64,000 nucleotides of DNA from Streptomyces sp. NBC_01669 (GTDB lineage Bacteria; Actinomycetota; Actinomycetes; Streptomycetales; Streptomycetaceae), in the NCBI RefSeq assembly GCF_026339735.1, contig NZ_JAPEQG010000001.1:6904501-6968500 (forward strand), written 5' to 3'. The notes beneath the pieces were generated by a model, which saw nothing but the letters and a program-made list of their open reading frames with translations, was not told the DNA's origin and searched no databases. This document shows positions 49,683 through 57,040 of this stretch, in pieces. Position numbers and translations under genes: made by a program. Every line of letters starts with the position of its first letter. Within the stretch, counting starts at the first letter, position 1.

Positions 49683-51281
49683 GTGATCACCGCTTCCGGT
49701 ATCGAGCTGCGTGCCGGCGCCCGCATCCTCATCGAGTCCGCCAACTTCCGTATCGCCAAGGGCGACCGCATCGGCCTCGTCGGCCGCAACGGAGCGGGCA
49801 AGACCACCCTCACCAAGTGCCTCGCCGGCGAGGGCACACCGGCCGGCGGCACCATCGCCCGCTCCGGTGAGGTCGGCTACCTCCCGCAGGACCCGCGCAC
49901 CGGTGATCTCGACGTCCTCGCCCGCGACCGCATCCTGTCCGCTCGTGGTCTCGACGAGATCCTGCGCAAGATGCGTGAGAACGAGGAGCGGATGGCGAAC
50001 GGCAAGGGCGCCACCCGCGAGAAGGCGATGAAGAAGTACGAGCGGCTGGAGACGGAGTTCCTCACCAAGGGCGGTTATGCCGCCGAGGCCGAGGCCGCCA
50101 CCATCGCCGCCGCGCTCAGCCTGCCCGACCGCGTGCTCGGACAGCCGCTCCACACGCTCTCCGGCGGTCAGCGCCGCCGTGTCGAGCTGGCCCGCATCCT
50201 GTTCTCGGACGCCGACACCCTGCTCCTCGACGAGCCGACGAACCACCTCGACGCCGACTCCATCGTCTGGCTGCGCGACTACCTGAAGAGCTACCGCGGC
50301 GGCTTCGTCGTGATCTCCCACGATGTCGACCTCGTCGAGACGGTCGTCAACAAGGTCTTCTACCTCGACGCCAACCGCTCGCAGATCGACATCTACAACA
50401 TGGGCTGGAAGCTCTACCAGCAGCAGCGCGAGGCCGACGAGAAGCGCCGCAAGCGTGAGCGCCAGAACGCCGAGAAGAAGGCGGCTGCGCTCAACTCGCA
50501 GGCCGACAAGATGCGCGCCAAGGCGACCAAGACCGTCGCCGCGCAGAACATGGCCAAGCGCGCCGAGCGGCTGCTCTCCGGCCTGGAGGCCGTCCGGGTC
50601 TCCGACAAGGTCGCCAAGCTGCGCTTCCCGGAGCCCTCGCCGTGCGGCAAAACCCCTCTGATGGCGGAGGGGCTGTCCAAGTCCTACGGTTCGCTCGAAA
50701 TCTTCACCGACGTGGACCTCGCCATCGACAAGGGCTCCCGCGTGGTCATCCTCGGCCTCAACGGTGCGGGCAAGACCACCCTGCTCCGGCTCCTCGGCGG
50801 TGCCGAGAAGCCCGACACCGGCGAGGTCATCGAGGGCCACGGGCTCAAGCTCGGCTACTACGCCCAGGAGCACGAGACCCTCGACCCGGAGCGCACGGTC
50901 CTGGAGAACATGCGCTCCGCCGCCCCGGATCTCGACCTCGTCGAGGTCCGCAAGACGCTGGGCTCGTTCCTCTTCTCCGGCGACGACGTCGACAAGCCGG
51001 CCGGCGTGCTCTCCGGCGGGGAGAAGACCCGTCTGGCGCTCGCGACCCTGGTGGTCTCCTCCGCCAATGTGCTGCTCCTCGACGAGCCGACGAACAACCT
51101 CGACCCGGCCAGCCGCGAGGAGATCCTCGGCGCGCTGCGCACGTACAAGGGCGCGGTCGTCCTCGTCACGCACGACGAGGGTGCGGTCGAGGCGCTCCAG
51201 CCGGAGCGGATCATCCTGCTGCCGGACGGCGTCGAGGACCTGTGGGGTGCGGACTACCGGGACCTGGTCGCCCTGGCCTGA
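49683..51281 (+). CDS. ABC-F family ribosome-associated ATPase
   Basis: 532 aa from GTG at 49683, GGAG seven bases before. Two nucleotide-binding domains in one soluble chain: Walker A GRNGAGKTTLTKCL and GLNGAGKTTLLRLL, signatures LSGGQRRRVELARILF and LSGGEKTRLALATLVV, and Walker B LLLDEPTNHLD and LLLDEPTNNLD. The charged P-site-tRNA-interaction linker (EADEKRRKRERQNAEKKAAA) joins them. There is no membrane domain, so it works on the ribosome, as a translation factor or antibiotic-protection protein. An 8-codon leader and about 65 bases of 5' UTR precede it, and a strong hairpin follows. Confidence 0.93.
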   Translation: MITASGIELRAGARILIESANFRIAKGDRIGLVGRNGAGKTTLTKCLAGEGTPAGGTIARSGEVGYLPQDPRTGDLDVLARDRILSARGLDEILRKMRENEERMANGKGATREKAMKKYERLETEFLTKGGYAAEAEAATIAAALSLPDRVLGQPLHTLSGGQRRRVELARILFSDADTLLLDEPTNHLDADSIVWLRDYLKSYRGGFVVISHDVDLVETVVNKVFYLDANRSQIDIYNMGWKLYQQQREADEKRRKRERQNAEKKAAALNSQADKMRAKATKTVAAQNMAKRAERLLSGLEAVRVSDKVAKLRFPEPSPCGKTPLMAEGLSKSYGSLEIFTDVDLAIDKGSRVVILGLNGAGKTTLLRLLGGAEKPDTGEVIEGHGLKLGYYAQEHETLDPERTVLENMRSAAPDLDLVEVRKTLGSFLFSGDDVDKPAGVLSGGEKTRLALATLVVSSANVLLLDEPTNNLDPASREEILGALRTYKGAVVLVTHDEGAVEALQPERIILLPDGVEDLWGADYRDLVALA

Positions 51282-51318
51282 TTCCCGCTCCGGGTGGTTT
51301 CCTCGCCCGCTGTCGGCT

Positions 51319-51356
51319 GATCCACTCCGACTGGATCATTCGGCCTACGCGTGATC
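51319..51356. promoter_or_regulatory. Cluster of GATC sites upstream of the Gbn-like gene
   Basis: GATC occurs at 51319, 51334 and 51353, and again at 51599, all within the 359-bp gap before the Gbn-like gene. About one would be expected by base composition. As Gbn is reported to bind GATC, this may be its own control region. Confidence 0.45.
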
Positions 51357-51392
51357 CATCATCTGCGTGAGGACCTCTCGTACCTCGGCACG

Positions 51393-51418
51393 GCGCCCGG
51401 CAGATACCTGCCGGGCGC
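51393..51418 (+). terminator. Hairpin terminator after the ABC-F gene
   Basis: A perfect 11-bp stem GCGCCCGGCAG with CTGCCGGGCGC and an ATAC loop, about 110 bp after the ABC-F stop. No U-tract follows. Confidence 0.6.
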
Positions 51419-51640
51419 ACCCATGTGGGGCCCTGCCCCCTCGTACGGCCCTGACCTGGCTGTTCGTCTCAACTCCGCTCCGGACGGCCCCCGAAGCCCG
51501 TCGGAATGGGAGATTCCGCTTGTGAAGGCGTATTCCCGGGGTGCGAAACCGGTTGTACGGACCTTGCCGAATGGGTGGCCAGGAAGCCCTCGAGGGGTGA
51601 TCATGAGAATCCAGAGCGCACTTCCCATGAGGAGGCACGG

Positions 51641-51862
51641 GTGGCCGAGACTCTGAAGAAGGGCAGCCGGGTGACCGGCACCGCGCGCGACAAGCTCGCG
51701 GCAGACCTGAAGAAGAAGTACGACTCCGGTGCGAGCATCCGGGCGTTGGCCGAAGAGACCGGCCGCTCCTACGGATTCGTCCACCGGATGCTCAGCGAGT
51801 CCGGGGTCACGCTGCGGGGACGCGGCGGAGCGACACGGGGCAAGAAGGCTGCCACGGCCTGA
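51641..51862 (+). CDS. gbn: Gbn-like helix-turn-helix nucleoid-associated protein
   Basis: 73 aa from GTG at 51641 with GAGGAGG upstream. It is one small domain: basic start (AETLKKGSRVTGTARDKLAA), then the helix-turn-helix SGASIRALAEETGRSYGFVH RMLSESGV and a basic tail (RGRGGATRGKKAATA). It matches, as I recall, S. coelicolor SCO1839 (Gbn), which binds GATC-containing sites across the chromosome and affects sporulation timing. Gene order (ABC-F before, enoyl-CoA hydratase after) fits. Four GATC sites in its upstream gap suggest autoregulation. Confidence 0.85.
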   Translation: MAETLKKGSRVTGTARDKLAADLKKKYDSGASIRALAEETGRSYGFVHRMLSESGVTLRGRGGATRGKKAATA

Positions 51863-51998
51863 CGGCCTCAGGCCCCGTCGTCGAACTGCCGTCTGCCGCC
51901 CTTGGGGCGAGTGCGGCAGCTCGACGATGGGACCTGGGCGGATCGGGACACGTCGCAGGACGGACATGCCCCGAGGGCTCACCGGTTTCGGGCGGTGG

Positions 51999-52030
51999 CC
52001 ACCCGGTCGGCCACGTGGCCGACCGGGTGG
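51999..52030. promoter_or_regulatory. Perfect 32-bp palindrome upstream of the enoyl-CoA hydratase gene
   Basis: CCACCCGGTCGGCCAC is followed at once by its exact reverse complement, centred on CACGTG (52012-52017). It is 137 bp after the Gbn-like stop and 56 bp before the hydratase start. As RNA it would be a 14-bp stem with an ACGT loop followed by TTACTGTT, so a terminator is possible; as DNA it is a candidate operator. Confidence 0.65.
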
Positions 52031-52086
52031 TTACTGTTCAGTCACTTAGCTCGACATGCTGACTGCACCCGACCCGGAGGCGCCCC

Positions 52087-52878
52087 ATGACCTCGCTCGA
52101 CTCTGTGCTCGACCAGGACGGCGTACGACTCACCGTCGATGACGCGGTTGCCACGGTGACCCTCACCAATCCGGCCAAGCGCAACGCTCAGTCCCCCGCT
52201 CTGTGGCGGGCGTTGACAGAGGCCGGACGGGCGCTGCCCGGCAGCGTGCGGGTCGTCGTGCTCCGTGGCGAGGGCAAATCCTTCTCCGCGGGGCTCGACC
52301 GGCAGGCGTTCAGTCCCGAGGGGTTCGACGGTGAGCCGTCCTTCCTCGACCTGGCGCGCGGCAAGGAGTCCGAGCTCGACGCGACCATCGCCGAGTACCA
52401 GGAGGCGTTCACCTGGTGGCGCCGCAACGACATCGTGTCGATCGCGGCGGTCCAGGGGCATGCGATCGGTGCCGGCTTCCAGCTCGCCCTCGCCTGCGAT
52501 CTGCGGATCGTCGCCGAGGACGTGCAGTTCGCCATGCGTGAGACCAGCCTCGGTCTGGTCCCCGACCTCACCGGCACGCACCCCCTGGTGCACCTGGTCG
52601 GATACGCCCGCGCGCTCGAAATCTGCGCCACCGGCCGCTTCGTCCACGCGGAGGAGGCCGAGCGCATCGGTCTCGCCAACCTGGTGGTCCCCGCCGACGA
52701 GCTCGACGCGGCGACCCATGAACTGTCCGCGGCGCTGCTGGCGGCCCCGCGTGACGCCGTCGTCGAGACCAAGGCGCTGCTGAGCGGTGCGGTCTCGCGT
52801 ACGTACGAGGACCAGCGCACCGCCGAGCGCGCGGCCCAGGGCCGCCGCCTCCGCGACCTCGCGGGCCTCACCGACTGA
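52087..52878 (+). CDS. Enoyl-CoA hydratase/isomerase family protein
   Basis: 263 aa; GGAGG precedes the ATG. It is a crotonase-fold enzyme: VATVTLTNPAKRNAQSPALW, VVVLRGEGKSFSAGLDRQAF with the first oxyanion block, IAAVQGHAIGAGFQLALACD with the second, and MRETSLGLVPDLTGTHPLVH where the position of the second catalytic Glu is replaced by Asp or Leu-Thr neighbours. It may hydrate or isomerise an acyl-CoA. The long insert SPEGFDGEPSFLDLARGKES after the first block is unlike E. coli FadB. A perfect palindrome upstream may be its operator. Confidence 0.85.
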   Translation: MTSLDSVLDQDGVRLTVDDAVATVTLTNPAKRNAQSPALWRALTEAGRALPGSVRVVVLRGEGKSFSAGLDRQAFSPEGFDGEPSFLDLARGKESELDATIAEYQEAFTWWRRNDIVSIAAVQGHAIGAGFQLALACDLRIVAEDVQFAMRETSLGLVPDLTGTHPLVHLVGYARALEICATGRFVHAEEAERIGLANLVVPADELDAATHELSAALLAAPRDAVVETKALLSGAVSRTYEDQRTAERAAQGRRLRDLAGLTD

Positions 52879-53025
52879 GGCTCGGCACCGGGCGTCCCCC
52901 CCCAGCGGGAGCCGCCCGGTCACTCCGCGTGCGCCGCGGTGGCGACGGCTCAGGGCCACTTTGCGTGCCCCGGGGCCGTGACGACCCCGGTGGTTCCGTG
53001 TCCACCACCGCGACGGCCGGTCCGT

Positions 53026-53727
53026 TCATCCCGTGTCCACCACCGCGGTGACCAGCACGGTCACCGGCGGATGTCCGTCCACGGCGTCCGCCACCGCCGT
53101 TCGCACCGCCCGTGCCACATCGAGCGCCCGGTGGTTCGCGTCCGTCGCCAGCTCGACCCGCACATGGTCCGCGGCCGTATGCACCGCGCTGCCCAGCACA
53201 TGGGTCAGTGTCGCGACACCGGGGACCGCGGCCGCCGCCGTCCCCGCCGCGCCCTCCGGCTCCGCCCCGCGTACCGCGGCAGGCTCCGGGGCCGCCCGGT
53301 CGGGGACCGTGTCCAGCAGCTCCGTCACCCGCAGATCCACCTCGCCGACCACCAGGCCGAGCCGTTGCGTGGCCGCCGTCCCCAGGACCGAGCGCAGGGC
53401 GGCCGCGGCGGCGGGCAGCGGCCGGTCGGCCGTCGCCGACATCGTCGCCTCGATCCGCAGCGGTCCGGGCGGCAGCGCGCTCGGCGGCGACGGCAGCGCC
53501 GGGTCCGGGGCCGCGTCCGGGTCCGCCACGGTGATCCGTACGTCACCGAGCACCGGGCCGGGACCCGATGCGCCCACCGAGCGCCGCAGCACCGAGACCA
53601 CGGCCCGCTCCGCGATCCACGCACCGTCCGCCGGACCACCCAGTGGGAGCAGTCTTCCCAGGCCGAGCCTCTGCCGTACCGCCGCCGTCCATCCGTCGGC
53701 CCTGTGCGGGCTGTCAGCCGTCGTCAT
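53026..53727 (-). CDS. Hypothetical protein divergent from the Asp23 cluster
   Basis: 233 aa from ATG at 53727. Pro/Ala/Asp-rich, with two Asp23-like halves: an early RAVVSVLRRSVGASGPGPVL and VRITVAD, and a late VATLTHVLGSAVHTAADHVR VELATDANHRALDVARAVRT followed by VTVLVTAVVDTG. The second half resembles the Asp23/Gls24 strand-helix pattern, so it may be a diverged member. No membrane span. It shares a 93-bp divergent gap with the first Asp23 gene and is likely part of the same stress module. I recall similar proteins being annotated under a viral P10 label in Streptomyces, which looks like an artefact. Confidence 0.55.
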   Translation of the reverse strand: MTTADSPHRADGWTAAVRQRLGLGRLLPLGGPADGAWIAERAVVSVLRRSVGASGPGPVLGDVRITVADPDAAPDPALPSPPSALPPGPLRIEATMSATADRPLPAAAAALRSVLGTAATQRLGLVVGEVDLRVTELLDTVPDRAAPEPAAVRGAEPEGAAGTAAAAVPGVATLTHVLGSAVHTAADHVRVELATDANHRALDVARAVRTAVADAVDGHPPVTVLVTAVVDTG

Positions 53728-53820
53728 TGCCCCAGCCTGCCGCATCCACGGCGCGAGACGGGGCAAGCGCACTTAATGTGGGCAAGGAAGTCCAACCCTG
53801 CCCCGAAGGGAAGAGTGGCG

Positions 53821-54309
53821 ATGACCGAGACCCCGCAGCGGAACCGGCCCGAGAACCCCGACAGCGCGACGGGGGACGACGGCCGAAAGAGTCCGCTGAC
53901 CAAGCGCGGCGGAGGAGATCCCGCCACCCGCGGCCGTACCACCATCGCGGACGGTGTGGTCGAGAAGATCGCCGGTATGGCGGCGCGCGACGTGCTCGGT
54001 GTCCACGCGATGGGCAGCGGCCTGTCCCGTACCTTCGGTGCGGTGCGCGATCGGGTACCCGGCGGCGGCAAATCGGTCACCCGCGGCGTCAAGGCTGAGG
54101 TCGGCGAGTCGCAGACCGCCCTTGACCTGGAGATCGTCGTCGACTACGGCGTGTCGATCGCCGATGTCGCCCGTGACGTACGGGAGAACGTCATCGCGGC
54201 GGTCGAGCGGATGACGGGTCTTGAGGTCGTCGAGGTCAATATCGCGGTCAGCGATGTGAAGCTGCCCGACGAGGAGGGCGAGGACCATTCCGAGCCACGT
54301 CTCCAGTAG
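53821..54309 (+). CDS. Asp23/Gls24-family envelope stress protein (first copy)
   Basis: 162 aa from ATG at 53821. The first 40 residues are hydrophilic and disordered. The Asp23/Gls24 domain follows: RTTIADGVVEKIAGMAARDV, then VKAEVGESQTALDLEIVVDY, and IADVARDVRENVIAAVERMT with VNIAVSDVKLP. No signal or span; the protein likely sits at the inner membrane face by binding AmaP, encoded four genes later. In Staphylococcus the counterpart responds to alkaline and cell-wall stress. It opens a five-gene rightward unit (53821-56159). Confidence 0.85.
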   Translation: MTETPQRNRPENPDSATGDDGRKSPLTKRGGGDPATRGRTTIADGVVEKIAGMAARDVLGVHAMGSGLSRTFGAVRDRVPGGGKSVTRGVKAEVGESQTALDLEIVVDYGVSIADVARDVRENVIAAVERMTGLEVVEVNIAVSDVKLPDEEGEDHSEPRLQ

Positions 54310-54341
54310 GCCTCCCACCCGAGGCAGTTGAGGAGCGCACG

Positions 54342-54533
54342 ATGAGCATGGCTGTGGTCGGCATGGTGGCCGGCATGGCGCTCGCATTCGCCGGGTACTT
54401 CGGCGGGTTCGGGGCCTTTCTGCTGGTTGCCGCATTGGGAGCGATCGGCTTCGTCGCCGGTCGCTTCCTGGACGGCGATCTGGAACTTGGCGACTTCTTC
54501 CGGAGTCGCGAGCGCGGCGACCGACGGCGGTGA
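54342..54533 (+). CDS. Small DUF2273-like membrane protein
   Basis: 63 aa. It has two closely spaced hydrophobic spans (VVGMVAGMALAFAGYFGGFG and AFLLVAALGAIGFVAGRFLD) and a basic C-terminal tail with RSRERGDRRR. Size and position beside Asp23 genes fit the DUF2273 small integral membrane proteins. It overlaps the next gene by GTGA. Probably a helper for anchoring the Asp23 proteins. Confidence 0.75.
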   Translation: MSMAVVGMVAGMALAFAGYFGGFGAFLLVAALGAIGFVAGRFLDGDLELGDFFRSRERGDRRR

Positions 54534-54892
54534 CGGCTTTGTCGGGGGTGTTCGGCAGGGTCCCTGCCGCGGAGCGGGGCGAGACCCGGATCGCCGACCG
54601 GGTCGTCGCGAAGATCGCCGCACAGGCGGCGAAGGAGGCTGTCGTCGAGCCGCCGCGGGAGGGTGCCTCGCCGCGCGCCACTGTCACGGTGCACCGTGAG
54701 ACCGCCCGGGTGCGGGTCAGTCTGGAGCTCGGATATCCCACCGACATCGGCCGTCAGTGCGGTGCCGTGCGTCGGCATGTCATCGAACGGGTAGAGGCGT
54801 TGGCGGGGATGGAGGTGCCCGAAGTGGCCGTACAGGTCGAGCGTCTGCACCCCGCGGGAGCGAGCGCCGCGGCACAGGGGAGGATCCGATGA
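54530..54892 (+). CDS. Asp23/Gls24-family protein (second copy)
   Basis: 120 aa from GTG at 54530, overlapping the small membrane protein gene. The domain is complete: ETRIADRVVAKIAAQAAKEA, ATVTVHRETARVRVSLELGY, and DIGRQCGAVRRHVIERVEAL with VAVQVERLHP. It is shorter than the first copy because it lacks the disordered head. Probably a partner or alternative subunit. ATGA overlap with the following gene shows tight translational coupling. Confidence 0.82.
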   Translation: MTALSGVFGRVPAAERGETRIADRVVAKIAAQAAKEAVVEPPREGASPRATVTVHRETARVRVSLELGYPTDIGRQCGAVRRHVIERVEALAGMEVPEVAVQVERLHPAGASAAAQGRIR

Positions 54893-55575
54893 CCGAGCCC
54901 CAGGAGCCGGAGAACAGCACGCGGCGCCCGCCCGCCGGCGACCCCGTGGAACACGGAGGCGGACTGGCCCTCGACCAGTTCGCCTCCGCCGCGGCGTACG
55001 ACCCGGCGCCGGGGAAGGAGCGCAGCGGTGGCAGCGCCGGTCGCTTCTGGTCCGCGCGCCGCATCCCGGCCGGGCTCCTCGCGCTGGTGGTCCTCGGCGG
55101 GTCCGGCCTGCTGCTGTACGACGTGGCGGCGGTACGGGCCCATCACCCGGCCATGCAGTGGCGCCGCGCGCTCGCCGACGACCTGGCGGAGCGGCCGCTG
55201 AACAATGTGTGGGTGGTGGCCGGTGCCGCGGTCGCGGTGGCGATCGGTGTGTGGCTGATCGTGCTCGCCGCCACGCCCGGTCTGCGCGACGTGCTGCCGA
55301 TGCGCCGCGACCATCCGGGGGTACGGGCCGGGCTCGACCGGACCGCCGCCGCCCTGGTCCTGCGCGACCGGGCCGTGGAGGTGTCCGGCGTGCAGTCGGT
55401 GCGGGTCCGGATGGGGCGCGCCAAGGTCGCGGTGCGTGCCGTGTCGCACTTCCGTGAACTCGACGACGTGCGGGCCGACTTGGACACCGCGCTGGGCACG
55501 GGGATCGAGGAGCTGGGCCTGGCGAAGCCGCCGAGCCTGTCCGTGCATGTCCGCCGTCCGGCGAAGAAGGGGTGA
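54889..55575 (+). CDS. DUF6286 membrane protein
   Basis: 228 aa from ATG at 54889. Two membrane spans: IPAGLLALVVLGGSGLLLYD and VVAGAAVAVAIGVWLIVLAA. The C-terminal domain (ALVLRDRAVEVSGVQSVRVR, RAKVAVRAVSHFRELDDVRA) carries the DUF6286 pattern, which again is an Asp23-like strand-helix fold facing the cytoplasm. It is coupled to its neighbours by ATGA and GTGA overlaps on both sides. Role: membrane platform of the Asp23 stress module. Confidence 0.8.
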   Translation: MTEPQEPENSTRRPPAGDPVEHGGGLALDQFASAAAYDPAPGKERSGGSAGRFWSARRIPAGLLALVVLGGSGLLLYDVAAVRAHHPAMQWRRALADDLAERPLNNVWVVAGAAVAVAIGVWLIVLAATPGLRDVLPMRRDHPGVRAGLDRTAAALVLRDRAVEVSGVQSVRVRMGRAKVAVRAVSHFRELDDVRADLDTALGTGIEELGLAKPPSLSVHVRRPAKKG

Positions 55576-56159
55576 CCGCGGTGCTGAGGACCGTCAACCG
55601 GGTACTGCTCGCACTGGCCGGACTGGTGCTGGTCTGCGGCGGCGGCGCGGTGCTCGCCGCCGGGCTCGGCCTTTCCGTGCCGTCCTGGTGGCCGTGGGAC
55701 GGCAGGACCGATGTGCTGCTCAGCAGGGCCGACCGGGACCGCTGGCGTGCCGACGGCTGGTGGTGGCCGACCGTCCTCGTGGTCCTCGCGGTCCTCGTCG
55801 TCCTCGCGTTGTGGTGGTTCCTCGCCCAGCTCCGCCGCGCCCGTCTCGCCGAGGTGCTGGTCGACAGCGGCGACGGCGAGGGGGCGCTGCTGCGCGGCCG
55901 GGCCCTGGAGGGTGTGCTCGCCGGGGAGGCGGGGACGCTGGACGGGGTGGACCGCGCCCAGGTGATGCTGGTCGGCCGGCGCAGTACGCCGCGGGCGCGG
56001 ATCCGGCTGCTGATGGAACCGCACGCGGCACCGGACGAGGCCCTCGGCCGGCTCACGGACGAGGCCCTGGCCCACGCGAGGGACTCGGCGGGTCTGGCGG
56101 AACTGCCGGCGGAAGTACGGCTGAGGGCCGTCAAGCACCGTGCGGAACGGGTGAGTTGA
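55572..56159 (+). CDS. amaP: Alkaline-shock membrane anchor protein AmaP
   Basis: 195 aa from GTG at 55572. Two spans near the N-terminus (RVLLALAGLVLVCGGGAVLA and TVLVVLAVLVVLALWWFLAQ) are followed by a soluble domain with ALLRGRALEGVLAGEAGTLD, DRAQVMLVGRRSTPRARIRL and a basic end. AmaP tethers Asp23 to the membrane in Firmicutes; the actinobacterial homologues keep the two-span N-terminus. It is the last gene of the cluster, ending at a hairpin. Confidence 0.82.
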   Translation: MTAVLRTVNRVLLALAGLVLVCGGGAVLAAGLGLSVPSWWPWDGRTDVLLSRADRDRWRADGWWWPTVLVVLAVLVVLALWWFLAQLRRARLAEVLVDSGDGEGALLRGRALEGVLAGEAGTLDGVDRAQVMLVGRRSTPRARIRLLMEPHAAPDEALGRLTDEALAHARDSAGLAELPAEVRLRAVKHRAERVS

Positions 56160-56203
56160 GGACGGGAACGTCCGGCAGCGGCAGAATCGAGCCGTCCGGA
56201 GGT

Positions 56204-56233
56204 CCCTCCCCAGCCCTTGTGGCATGGGGAGGG
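56204..56233. terminator. Bidirectional terminator between amaP and the SDR gene
   Basis: The stem is CCCTCCCCA (56204-56212) with TGGGGAGGG (56225-56233) and a 12-base loop, between two convergent genes. Confidence 0.6.
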
Positions 56234-56279
56234 GAGGACGAGAACGGCCGCCGGACGGCCCCGGTGCCTCCGGCCCCGC

Positions 56280-57035
56280 TCAGAACCCGTGCCGCGACCC
56301 GCCGTCCACCGGCACCATGATCCCCGTCAGATACGACGCCGCGGGTGACAGCAGGAACGCCGCCGTCCGCCCGAACTCCTCCGGCGTGCCGTACCGGCGC
56401 AACGGAATCCGCGCCTCGGCCGCCGTACGCGAAGCCTCCACATCGCCGGACAGTGCGTCCAGCTCCCGCACCCGGTCCGTGTCGATCCGGGCCGGCAGCA
56501 CGCCCACCACACGGATGCCCCGTGGGCCGAGCTCGTCGGCCAGGGACTTGGCGAACCCGGCCAGTCCCGGACGCAGACCGTTCGAAATGGTCAGCCCGGC
56601 GATCGGCTCATGGACCGAGCCGGAGAGCACGAAGCCGATGACCCCGCCCTCGCCGAGCGCCGCGGCCGCCGTGCGCGCCAGCCGTACCGCGCCCAGGAAC
56701 ACCGAGTCGAACGCCGACTGCCACTGCTCGTCCGTGTTGTCGGCGACGAAGCCGGGCGCAGGTCCGCCGACGCTGATCAAAATGCCGTCGAGCCGCCCGA
56801 ACCGAGCGTGGGCGGCGTCCACCAGACGCTGCGCCGCGCCGGGCTCCCCGTTGTCGGCGGCCATGCCGACCACGTCCGGTCCCAGTTCGGCGGCGGCCGC
56901 CTCGACCCGCTTCCCGTCCCGCCCGGTGATGATCACCTTCGCGCCGTCCGCCGCCAGCTCCCGCGCGGTGGCATGGCCCAGCCCCCGGGTCGCCCCGGTC
57001 ACGATGTATACACGGTCCTTCAGTCCAAGATCCAT
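56280..57035 (-). CDS. SDR-family oxidoreductase
   Basis: 251 aa from ATG at 57035 with AGGATAGGA upstream. It starts five bases after the GH15 stop. The Rossmann motif is VTGATRGLGHATARELAADG, NAD(P)-contact GMAADNGEP, then ISVGGPAPG in place of the usual NNAG and an active-site region where SGS-V-H replaces the SxxxYxxxK pattern: NGLRPGLAGFAKSLADELGP has Asn at the Tyr position. So the normal catalytic Tyr-Lys pair seems to be missing. This fits atypical 3-oxoacyl reductase-like SDRs. Function uncertain. Confidence 0.8.
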   Translation of the reverse strand: MDLGLKDRVYIVTGATRGLGHATARELAADGAKVIITGRDGKRVEAAAAELGPDVVGMAADNGEPGAAQRLVDAAHARFGRLDGILISVGGPAPGFVADNTDEQWQSAFDSVFLGAVRLARTAAAALGEGGVIGFVLSGSVHEPIAGLTISNGLRPGLAGFAKSLADELGPRGIRVVGVLPARIDTDRVRELDALSGDVEASRTAAEARIPLRRYGTPEEFGRTAAFLLSPAASYLTGIMVPVDGGSRHGF

Positions 57036-57040
57036 GGGTC

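Noticed and set aside
52939..53820. N-terminal extension of the first Asp23 gene back to 52939
   Set aside because: That stretch is antisense to the divergent gene 53026-53727; the ATG at 53821 has a purine-rich ribosome site.
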